Source of the DNA: Bacteroidota bacterium
GTDB lineage: Bacteria; Bacteroidota; Bacteroidia; Chitinophagales; Chitinophagaceae
Length of the DNA stretch: 5,454 nucleotides
NCBI GenBank assembly: GCA_023386855.1
Contig: JAEWIW010000410.1
Span: 1-5,454, forward strand
Direction: 5' to 3'
This document shows, piece by piece, positions 1 through 5,454 of the stretch. The first letter of the stretch is position 1. Each line of letters starts with the position of its first letter. The notes under the pieces were generated by a model. That model ran no database searches and was not told the DNA's origin. It was given only the letters and a program-made list of their open reading frames with translations. The position numbers were made by a program, and so were the translations under genes.

Positions 1-556
1 GCGACACCGTGTACTTTATGGTTAGTTTACCCAGTGACAATTCGTATTCAAGCGGAAGTCCATTCAGTGTTCTGAACTGGTAATCGTATTCCCGGTTGGC
101 AGGCACCAGGTCGGGCGTATACCAAACAGTGAAGGTTGATCCATCTTTCAAGGTGGCTTCTGCCTTAAGGCATTTATACCCGGCGATAACCTTTGATTCA
201 CCTGTATTTTTAAAATTGATGTCCCTGTATCTCTTGTTTTTTTCTTTCCAGTTCTCCGCATTCATCCTGATCAGCAGTTTCTGGCCGCTTACTTCTCTCA
301 GGATTGTGGCATTGCCAGTTTTGGCATCATGAATGGTGGTGGAAGAAAACAATGCACTGACCATTTCTACCCTGCTCATATTTCCTTTCAGGTAAAGCGT
401 GGAAGTGGATCCATCGAGGGCATCCGCCATTCGTGGCTCTGTGGAACCCGAAGAAATGGAAGCATCATATACCAATGTCAGTTCTGATACCACTTTTTGT
501 GAAAACACTGGAGCACAGACAATGGAAAACACAAGCGTAAAGAAAAGTCCTTTCAT
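1..556 (-). CDS. Secreted GLPGLI/DUF4412-like protein, C-terminus cut by window edge
   Basis: An open frame of 185 codons runs from an ATG at 556 off the left edge with no stop. Residues 1-19 form a Sec signal peptide: Lys2, a hydrophobic core (residues 4-18) and a likely signal peptidase I cut in VFS|Q at 19/20, so the protein should reach the periplasm or outer envelope. Cys14 lies inside the core and does not make a good lipobox. The mature part looks beta-rich. It carries an IAGYKCLKA segment (124-132), VWYTPDL (144-150) and LNGLPLEYEL (164-173), in the order and spacing seen in the GLPGLI and DUF4412 families of Bacteroidota, whose biochemical role is unknown. The start lies 74 bases past the yidC stop, behind a strong hairpin. 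I saw no clear TAnnTTTG promoter in that gap, so it may depend on read-through or a weak promoter. The family call is from motif memory; the missing C-terminus could change it. Confidence 0.72.
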   Translation of the reverse strand, partial: MKGLFFTLVFSIVCAPVFSQKVVSELTLVYDASISSGSTEPRMADALDGSTSTLYLKGNMSRVEMVSALFSSTTIHDAKTGNATILREVSGQKLLIRMNAENWKEKNKRYRDINFKNTGESKVIAGYKCLKAEATLKDGSTFTVWYTPDLVPANREYDYQFRTLNGLPLEYELSLGKLTIKYTVS

Positions 557-585
557 ATAACCGTTTTCAATTGTTAATCAAGACG

Positions 586-625
586 TAAAACAACGGGCCA
601 TAAGTTGTATACAACAAAGGCCCGT
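586..625 (-). terminator. Rho-independent-type terminator after yidC
   Basis: Five bases past the yidC stop, the minus strand reads ACGGGCC (625-619) and its exact complement GGCCCGT (599-593), a 7 bp GC-rich stem. It is followed by the U-rich run UGUUUUA (592-586). The loop holds a second perfect 12-base palindrome, GTTGTATACAAC (604-615), which can stack as an inner stem. Position, stem strength and U tract fit an intrinsic terminator for yidC, separating it from the secreted-protein gene downstream. The U run is interrupted by one G, so some read-through is possible. Confidence 0.65.
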
Positions 626-630
626 CTAAT

Positions 631-2439
631 TTACTTCTTATTTTTTCCCGCGGCTGCCTGTTTTTGGGCTTCCTGCATCTGCTCAATCCTTTCCTGCCAT
701 TTACTTTTCACCTTTGGTTTACTTCGGTTGGCCTGGATCCTTGCAAGGATCTTGTCGTGATCTATGATATAATTCTGGATAATAAACTGGAGTATCAAAG
801 TGATCACGTTAGAAACCGTATAGTACCAGGTAAGTGCCGAAGGAAGGCTGTTAAAGATGAACAACAGGATGAATGGGAAAATATACGGCATGTATTTTAA
901 TGCCGGGTTGTTCTGGTCGGGTGTCATGTTCATGTTATACAGCGATATCAGGAAACTGGTGATCACCGCGGTAAGCGTGAATAAACTTAAGTGATTACCC
1001 AGGCCCCAGACATATACAGGGAAACGCAGGATAACATCATAGCTCGACAAATCCGTAGCCCAAAGGAAACTTTCACCTCTCAATGCAATATTGGAGTTAA
1101 AAAAACTATAGAGGGCAAAGAAGATAGGAATTTGTAATAAAGCCGGTATACAGCCTCCAAGAGGGTTTACCCCCGCTTCACGGAATAGTTTCATTTGCTC
1201 CATACCAACTGCCTGCTGATCATCACCATGTTTTTTCTTCAGCAGGTCTATTTCAGGACGAAGTGCTTTCATTTTTGCACCACTCAGGTAACTGGTATAT
1301 ACCAGCGGTGAAGTGAGCAAACGGATAAATATGGTAAGGAAAGCGATAACCAATCCCAGGCTGCCGATAAAACTCCTGAAGAAATTGAACACCGGCATTA
1401 CAATGTACTTGTTGATGGGCCTAACGAATGCATAAAAGTCCCTTCCCAGGTTTACAATCTTATCCATTTCAGGCGCCTGCTTTTTCAGGATAGAAAAATC
1501 GTTGGGGCCGAAATAAAGCTGCAAAGGAATAACCGCCTGCGAACCCAGCGGAAGCTTGGATTGTAAACTTGCCGTAGTGCGAGCAATGGTTTTTGAAGTA
1601 TCGGTTCCCTTTACCAGTGTGATATCGCCACCATTGAATTTGTTTTTGGCAATAAGGGTAGTATTGAAGAACTGCTGTGCAACAGAAACCCATTCAACAG
1701 GACTTTCAAATTTATGGGAAGATTTAGACTGGATATAATCGAAGTCACCATCTTCATAAAAGCAAACGTTCGACATCTGCCTTTCGTACTTCACATCCTT
1801 TTCCATCTGCAAAGGCTCATCCTGCCAGGTAAAATTGAATATGCCCTGGTTTAACAGCTTGTCCGCTCCATTCAATTGAATATTCCAGTTGATCGCGTAG
1901 CTATTATCGGGGATGGTGAATTCATGGTAGATGGTTTCACCAGAAGCTCCATTTAGTTTGTAGAGAATTTTTTTTGCCCCGTTGGCAGATTGGACGGTTC
2001 CGCCCTGGAAGAATAGTTCACTCACCTGTGAAACCGCATTGGAACCAGCATTAACAGGATAAGAATATTTATTGAACTCGGTTCCGCCAAGCACCACCGG
2101 CTTACCATCAGCAGTATTATAATGCTTCAGTTCCACTTTTTTAGGCTGGCCGCCCTTATTGGTAAATGTGACCCGGAATACGTCATTTTCCACTACCTGT
2201 AATACTTCCTGTCCTGCGCCGGCAGTTTGAATGCTAACGGCAGAATCTGCAGGAATACGGGTTTTAACGGTATCCGCGGCAGCCAGTTTTTCCTGCCTGG
2301 CTTTATTCACCAGCGCAATGGAATCTTCCTGCCTCTTTTTTTGTAACGCTAATTCCTGGCTGCTTTTTGTTGACAGAAACAAGTACAGGAACAATAATGC
2401 AGCCAACAGAACAAAACCAATCACCGTATTGCGGTCCAT
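631..2439 (-). CDS. yidC: Membrane protein insertase YidC
   Basis: YidC inserts and helps fold inner-membrane proteins, alone or with SecYEG. This copy has 602 residues, the usual size for Bacteroidota. Domain order: an N-terminal membrane anchor (about 5-23); a charged linker (24-75); a large periplasmic beta domain (about 80-330); then the conserved insertase core (about 345-565). The core shows the groove arginine in TIFIRLLTSPL (Arg373, matching E. coli Arg366), a cytoplasmic helical hairpin (about 386-420), the NPLGGCIPALLQIPIFFALY signature (425-444), and the last spans including PSALTWYYTVSN (533-544). The C-terminal tail (570-602) is rich in Lys and Arg, as expected for ribosome contact. 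The ATG at 2439 gives MDRNTVIGF, the standard start in this phylum; the sequence before it (AAAAGGT) is only a weak Shine-Dalgarno match, which is normal here. A TAnnTTTG promoter element lies 24 bases upstream and a hairpin follows the stop. The gene follows pyrG at 131 bases. No key residue appears to be missing. Confidence 0.98.
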   Translation of the reverse strand: MDRNTVIGFVLLAALLFLYLFLSTKSSQELALQKKRQEDSIALVNKARQEKLAAADTVKTRIPADSAVSIQTAGAGQEVLQVVENDVFRVTFTNKGGQPKKVELKHYNTADGKPVVLGGTEFNKYSYPVNAGSNAVSQVSELFFQGGTVQSANGAKKILYKLNGASGETIYHEFTIPDNSYAINWNIQLNGADKLLNQGIFNFTWQDEPLQMEKDVKYERQMSNVCFYEDGDFDYIQSKSSHKFESPVEWVSVAQQFFNTTLIAKNKFNGGDITLVKGTDTSKTIARTTASLQSKLPLGSQAVIPLQLYFGPNDFSILKKQAPEMDKIVNLGRDFYAFVRPINKYIVMPVFNFFRSFIGSLGLVIAFLTIFIRLLTSPLVYTSYLSGAKMKALRPEIDLLKKKHGDDQQAVGMEQMKLFREAGVNPLGGCIPALLQIPIFFALYSFFNSNIALRGESFLWATDLSSYDVILRFPVYVWGLGNHLSLFTLTAVITSFLISLYNMNMTPDQNNPALKYMPYIFPFILLFIFNSLPSALTWYYTVSNVITLILQFIIQNYIIDHDKILARIQANRSKPKVKSKWQERIEQMQEAQKQAAAGKNKK

Positions 2440-2462
2440 ACCTTTTAGTTGATTTTAAGGCG

Positions 2463-2470
2463 CAAAGATA
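2463..2470 (-). promoter_or_regulatory. Bacteroidota -7 promoter element for yidC
   Basis: The minus strand carries TATCTTTG, an exact match to the Bacteroidota primary-sigma -7 consensus TAnnTTTG. It ends 23 bases before the yidC ATG, so the transcript should start near 2456-2458 with a leader of under 20 bases. A TTG at the usual -33 distance is absent: that stretch is a pyrimidine run (2474-2490), and the nearest TTTTTG lies 30 bases away. This suggests a promoter with a weak -33 contact, or dependence on an activator. Confidence 0.55.
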
Positions 2471-2570
2471 ATGGGAAGGAAGGAGGATTAAGGATCCGGG
2501 CAAAAAGATTTACTATTGCCACCGGTTCCTTTGCTATCCCACCCGTTTCACCAATTATTTTACAAGGAAT

Positions 2571-4223
2571 TTAGAGTGCTTCTCTTTGCAGCTTTGGATT
2601 TCGGGAAGAACTTTTCTCCTCGGCATATTCTTTTGCTGCTTTAATAAAGTTTACAAAGATGGGTTGCGGGTTCTCCACGGTACTTTTGAGCTCCGGGTGG
2701 TACTGAACCCCAATAAAAAAGCGGTTAGCAGGGATCTCTACAATCTCTACCAGGTTGCTTTCAGGGTTTCTTCCACTGGCGATCATGCCGGCCTGCTCAA
2801 ATTGTTCAAGGTATTTATTATTAAACTCCCAGCGATGCCTGTGACGCTCTTCAATCAGGGTGGAATTATAGATCCTCTCCGCTATGGAGCCTTCTTTGAT
2901 CTGGCAGGGATACGAACCCAGACGCATGGTACCACCTTTGGCAGTGATCTGCTTCTGCTCTTCCATAAGGTCGATAACCGGTTCAGAAGTATTGGGGTTC
3001 ATTTCAGTAGAATGTGCCTCACTCATGCCCATAACGTTACGGGCAAATTCAATCACCGCCATTTGCATACCGAGGCAAATGCCGAAGAAAGGTAGATTAT
3101 TTTCCCTTGCATATTTCACGGCAGTGATCTTTCCTTCCACACCCCTGTGGCCAAATCCTGGTGCTACCAGCAGGCCATCCAGCGAACCTAGTTTTTCATC
3201 AACGTTTTCTTCCGTAATGAATTCACTGTGCACATTGGTGATCTGCACTTTGCATTCATTCATGGCACCTGCATGAACAAAGGCTTCAAGGATGGATTTA
3301 TATGCATCCTGCAATTCAATATATTTCCCGATCAGGCCAATGTTGACTTTGCTCTTGGGATATTTTAATTTATCAAGGAATTCTTTCCATTTGCCCAGCT
3401 CCGGTTCCTGGTAATGCGTGATATTCATTTTCTTCAGGCATATCAGGTCGAGCTTTTCCCGCATCATGGCAAGAGGAACTTCATAAATAGTAGGAGCATC
3501 TGCAGCTTCGATAACGGCTTCCTGTTTCACATTACAGAACAATGCAATCTTCCTCCGGATCTCGGGAGTTAGCATATCTTCAGTTCTGCAAACGATAACA
3601 TCGGGGTGAACACCTTCCTGGCTTAACATCCGCACGCTATGTTGCGTCGGCTTTGTTTTCAGTTCTTTTGCCGCTTTTAAATAGGGTACCAGCGTAAGGT
3701 GAACCACAACGGTATCTTCTTCCGGCAACTCCCACTGCAATTGCCTCAGTGCTTCGATAAAAGGTAAACTTTCAATATCCCCTACGGTTCCACCTATTTC
3801 GGTAATGATGACATCATAGTTTTTGTTGGAATGTCCCAGCAGCAACATTCTTCTTTTGATCTCGTCGGTGATATGCGGAACCACCTGGACGGTCTTACCC
3901 AGGTAAGCACCCTCTCTTTCTTTATTGATAACGGTTTGATAGATCTTGCCTGTAGTAACATTATTGGCCTGGGAAGTAAAAATATTCAGGAACCTTTCAT
4001 AGTGACCCAGGTCAAGGTCCGTTTCAGCACCATCTTCGGTAACAAAACATTCACCATGCTCATAGGGATTCAATGTACCGGGATCCACATTGATATAAGG
4101 GTCAAATTTCTGGATAGTAACTTTTAGCCCCCGGGCCTGTAAAAGTTTGGCAAGAGATGCCGCAATAATTCCCTTTCCAAGGGATGAGGTAACACCTCCT
4201 GTAACAAAAATATATTTAGCCAT
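2571..4223 (-). CDS. pyrG: CTP synthase (glutamine-hydrolysing)
   Basis: PyrG makes CTP from UTP, ATP and glutamine, the last step of pyrimidine nucleotide synthesis, in the cytoplasm. From the ATG at 4223 it has 550 residues, slightly longer than E. coli (545). The N-terminal amidoligase domain (about 1-270) shows the P-loop [10 protein letters not shown] (9-18, Lys17), the Mg-binding Asp71 in [12 protein letters not shown], Glu142 in [11 protein letters not shown], and LKTKPTQHS. The C-terminal class I glutamine amidotransferase domain (about 290-535) shows the oxyanion motif APGFGHRG, the nucleophile Cys383 in GICLGMQMA, and His509/Glu511 in YHPELKST, so both half-reactions look intact. 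The frame can extend seven codons further to a TTG at 4244, but [10 protein letters not shown] matches the family N-terminus, so the ATG at 4223 is preferred. There is no clear Shine-Dalgarno sequence, as is common in this phylum. A good promoter lies about 105 bases upstream. The C-terminal 15 or so residues form a charged, poorly conserved tail. Confidence 0.98.
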   Translation of the reverse strand: MAKYIFVTGGVTSSLGKGIIAASLAKLLQARGLKVTIQKFDPYINVDPGTLNPYEHGECFVTEDGAETDLDLGHYERFLNIFTSQANNVTTGKIYQTVINKEREGAYLGKTVQVVPHITDEIKRRMLLLGHSNKNYDVIITEIGGTVGDIESLPFIEALRQLQWELPEEDTVVVHLTLVPYLKAAKELKTKPTQHSVRMLSQEGVHPDVIVCRTEDMLTPEIRRKIALFCNVKQEAVIEAADAPTIYEVPLAMMREKLDLICLKKMNITHYQEPELGKWKEFLDKLKYPKSKVNIGLIGKYIELQDAYKSILEAFVHAGAMNECKVQITNVHSEFITEENVDEKLGSLDGLLVAPGFGHRGVEGKITAVKYARENNLPFFGICLGMQMAVIEFARNVMGMSEAHSTEMNPNTSEPVIDLMEEQKQITAKGGTMRLGSYPCQIKEGSIAERIYNSTLIEERHRHRWEFNNKYLEQFEQAGMIASGRNPESNLVEIVEIPANRFFIGVQYHPELKSTVENPQPIFVNFIKAAKEYAEEKSSSRNPKLQREAL

Positions 4224-4333
4224 TGCATGGTGGTTTGTAAACAATCTATAAATGGAATGGTCACGCTTCGATGGCAGATAGACCTAACCAAGTGACCCGG
4301 GAAAACCAGTGAGCGCTATTCCGGAAGGTCATG

Positions 4334-4367
4334 CAAAGCTAAAGAAAATTTGAACAGAACCGTGCAA
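4334..4367 (-). promoter_or_regulatory. Bacteroidota-type promoter for pyrG
   Basis: The minus strand carries TAGCTTTG (4341-4334), an exact TAnnTTTG -7 element, preceded by TTG (4367-4365) with a 23-base spacer. That spacer is at the long end of what is accepted for -33/-7 pairs in this phylum. The pair lies downstream of the 59-residue ORF stop (4400) and predicts a start near 4328, giving pyrG a leader of about 105 bases. Inferred from consensus only. Confidence 0.55.
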
Positions 4368-4399
4368 TGGTATTTGAGAAATGAAACAGTAAAAGAAGA

Positions 4400-4579
4400 T
4401 TATCGTATTAAGCCACCCTCCATGGTAAGTGCCCGGCTGGTTACCACCTGCTCTGACTTAGGCGCGGCGGCACGCGATTCGCGATGTTCATTCCTGTTCA
4501 TGATCTTAATGGTATGAAGAAAGGAAATAGCTGTGATCAGCAACAGTAAAAAAAGCAGGCTATATCTCTCCCCTTTCAT
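4400..4579 (-). CDS. Unrecognised small single-span membrane protein (59 residues)
   Basis: The minus strand holds an ATG-to-TAA frame of 59 codons, begun by MKGERYSLLFLLLLITAISF. Residues 7-24 are strongly hydrophobic and long enough for one membrane span; no convincing signal-peptidase site follows, so an anchored protein is more likely than a secreted one. The rest (25-59) is hydrophilic, with Lys25, Arg29, Arg33 and Arg36 after the span and few hydrophobic residues beyond. The basic cluster after the span would favour a cytoplasmic C-terminus, but Lys2 and Arg5 make this ambiguous. I do not recognise a family. In its favour: codon choice resembles the neighbours, the frame fills the gap between proC and pyrG on the same strand, and the pyrG promoter begins just after its stop. 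Against: it is short, has no Shine-Dalgarno sequence, and has only a weak upstream promoter match. A chance ORF is possible. Confidence 0.42.
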   Translation of the reverse strand: MKGERYSLLFLLLLITAISFLHTIKIMNRNEHRESRAAAPKSEQVVTSRALTMEGGLIR

Positions 4580-4775
4580 AAGTCATGTTTTGGTAGGTAT
4601 GGCAAAGAAACAAAAAGATTATAATATTTTCTACTTAGTTTATAATAATAAATTCAATGGGGGTAAATAAAGATTTGTCATTACACAATAAACATAACTA
4701 CTTAAGCCTCACCTGTAGAGGTATGAACTGTTTTTTTTGCTGTTGATGATAATCCTGGCTGCTTTTTAAGCGGCC
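4580..4775 (-). other. AT-rich intergenic region between proC and the 59-residue ORF
   Basis: This 196-base gap has no ORF longer than a few codons on either strand. Its part nearest the small ORF (about 4611-4690) is markedly AT-rich, as upstream promoter regions often are. The best -7 candidate on the minus strand is TTTCTTTG (4610-4603), one mismatch from TAnnTTTG, about 23 bases before the ORF start; no TTG sits at the right distance upstream. A run of eight T on the plus strand (4731-4738) is preceded only by 4 bp stems and is not called as a terminator. No RNA gene was recognised. Confidence 0.4.
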
Positions 4776-4780
4776 TCAGG
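4754..4780 (-). terminator. Hairpin overlapping the proC stop codon, possible terminator
   Basis: On the minus strand GGCCGCTT (4775-4768) faces AAGCAGCC (4764-4757) across an AAA loop, an 8 bp stem with one mismatch. The flanking CCT (4780-4778) and AGG (4756-4754) can add 3 bp around a two-base bulge, which takes the proC stop codon TGA into the structure. No U tract follows (ATTATCATC), so it is not a classical intrinsic terminator. It may stabilise the 3' end of the transcript or mark a weak stop. Confidence 0.35.
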
Positions 4781-5454
4781 TATGCACTATTTTTTCATAG
4801 CTGGCTACCAGCCCTTTGATCAATGAAGAACTGAATCCCTGGTGTTCCATTTCATTTAGTCCTGCAATGGTACAACCCTTAGGTGTAGTCACTTTATCAA
4901 TCTCGTATTCGGGATGAGTTCCTTTTTGCAGCAGTAATTCAGCAGCACCTTTTACGGTTTGTGCTGCAATGAGGCTGGCGGTAGAAGCATCAAAACCGAT
5001 CTCGATACCTCCCTGGATATTGGCCCTGATATAACGCATGGCGTATGCAGTGCCACAGGCTCCCAGCACCGTAGCGGCATCCATCAGTTTTTCTTCGATG
5101 GTTACCACCTTACCAAGGGTAGAAAATATATCCTGCACATACTGTATATCTTCCGGTTTTGCATTGTTATAGGCCAGACAGGTCATGCTTTCCTGTATGG
5201 CAATGGCTGTATTGGGCATTGCCCTGAAAACAGGACTGGCCGCGGTCATCACGGAAGTGAGGTCGCTGATGTAAACACCGGTTACTACAGATACAAGTAT
5301 GGTGGCCGGCCTGATAGCTGGAGCCACCTGTTCAAGCACTTCCTTTACCTGGAAGGGCTTAACCGCAAGTATCACAAGGTCTGCGCGCGAAGCAGAAGCA
5401 TAATTATCATTGCTAACTTCAACACCTCGGTCTTGGAAGCGCTGAAGCGTTGAA
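4776..5454 (-). CDS. proC: Pyrroline-5-carboxylate reductase, N-terminus cut by window edge
   Basis: ProC reduces 1-pyrroline-5-carboxylate to L-proline with NAD(P)H, the last step of proline synthesis, in the cytoplasm. The visible part is 225 codons, open to the right edge. Compared with the usual 265-270 residues, about 40 N-terminal residues including the Rossmann GxGxxG loop lie outside. A GTG at 5375 could be read as a start, but the frame continues upstream as conserved sequence (SNDNYASASRADLVILAVKP), so it is internal. Visible landmarks, in fragment numbering: ADLVILAVKP (about 24-33), RAMPNTAIAIQESMT (77-91), LGACGTAYAM (130-139), and the C-terminal signature KVTTPKGCTIAGLNEMEHQG (187-206). 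The usual SGSGPA motif reads GACGTA and the usual GGTT reads KGCT. I recall both as typical of the Bacteroidota branch and do not take them as damage. The stop codon is part of a hairpin. Proline synthesis has no evident functional link to the downstream genes. Confidence 0.95.
   Translation of the reverse strand, partial: STLQRFQDRGVEVSNDNYASASRADLVILAVKPFQVKEVLEQVAPAIRPATILVSVVTGVYISDLTSVMTAASPVFRAMPNTAIAIQESMTCLAYNNAKPEDIQYVQDIFSTLGKVVTIEEKLMDAATVLGACGTAYAMRYIRANIQGGIEIGFDASTASLIAAQTVKGAAELLLQKGTHPEYEIDKVTTPKGCTIAGLNEMEHQGFSSSLIKGLVASYEKIVHT

Noticed and set aside
96..332. A 78-codon plus-strand frame with a hydrophobic C-terminal half.
   Set aside because: It is antisense to the secreted-protein gene, whose signal peptide and family motifs are clear on the minus strand.
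2474..2486. A GGAAGGAAGGAGG-like run on the plus strand resembling strong ribosome binding sites.
   Set aside because: No plus-strand ATG or coding frame follows, and Bacteroidota rarely rely on such sites; it is the complement of the pyrimidine run before yidC.
2520..2565. Inverted TTCCTTG and CAAAGGAA after the pyrG stop, considered as a terminator.
   Set aside because: The stem needs a bulge, is AT-rich, encloses a loop of nearly 30 bases and has no U tract.
2586..3276. Long plus-strand frames opposite pyrG (up to 169 codons).
   Set aside because: They lie entirely antisense to a gene with intact family motifs, overlap one another in different frames and encode no recognisable domain.
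4261..4332. A 23-codon minus-strand frame in the pyrG leader that could be a leader peptide.
   Set aside because: Its ATG (4332-4330) sits at or before the predicted transcript start near 4328, it has no Shine-Dalgarno sequence, and its codons show no regulatory run.
4711..4738. ACCT/AGGT stem followed by eight T on the plus strand, considered as a terminator.
   Set aside because: The stem is only 4 bp, is separated from the T run, and no plus-strand gene ends there.
4959..5453. A 164-codon plus-strand frame opposite proC.
   Set aside because: The minus strand encodes well-conserved ProC throughout; the plus frame is His- and Cys-rich without domain structure, as expected of an antisense shadow.

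Overview
The window is a stretch of ordinary chromosome from a member of the Bacteroidota, probably Chitinophagaceae or a close relative. The evidence is the Bacteroidota-type YidC (N-terminus MDRNTVIGF), the P5C reductase with the VTTPKGCTIAGLNEMEHQGF ending, a secreted GLPGLI/DUF4412-like protein, and -7 promoter elements of the form TAnnTTTG in place of sigma-70 boxes. The family-level placement is inferred; the phylum is well supported.

All recognised genes lie on the minus strand. Read in the direction of transcription (right to left) they are: proC, cut by the right edge and lacking its N-terminus (4776-5454); an AT-rich gap; an unrecognised 59-residue single-span membrane ORF (4400-4579); a leader with a good Bacteroidota promoter; pyrG, CTP synthase (2571-4223); a 131-base gap with a second TAnnTTTG element; yidC, the inner-membrane insertase (631-2439); a strong hairpin; and a secreted GLPGLI/DUF4412-like protein cut by the left edge (1-556).

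The gaps (196, 176, 131 and 74 bases) and the separate promoter elements suggest mostly separate transcription units and not one tight operon. The functions are housekeeping: proline synthesis, CTP synthesis and membrane-protein insertion. No mobile element, CRISPR array, tRNA, rRNA or defence system was seen, and I did not find a convincing new biological system. The points most worth a second look are the 59-residue membrane ORF, the possible alternative pairings in the pyrG leader, and the nested palindrome after yidC.
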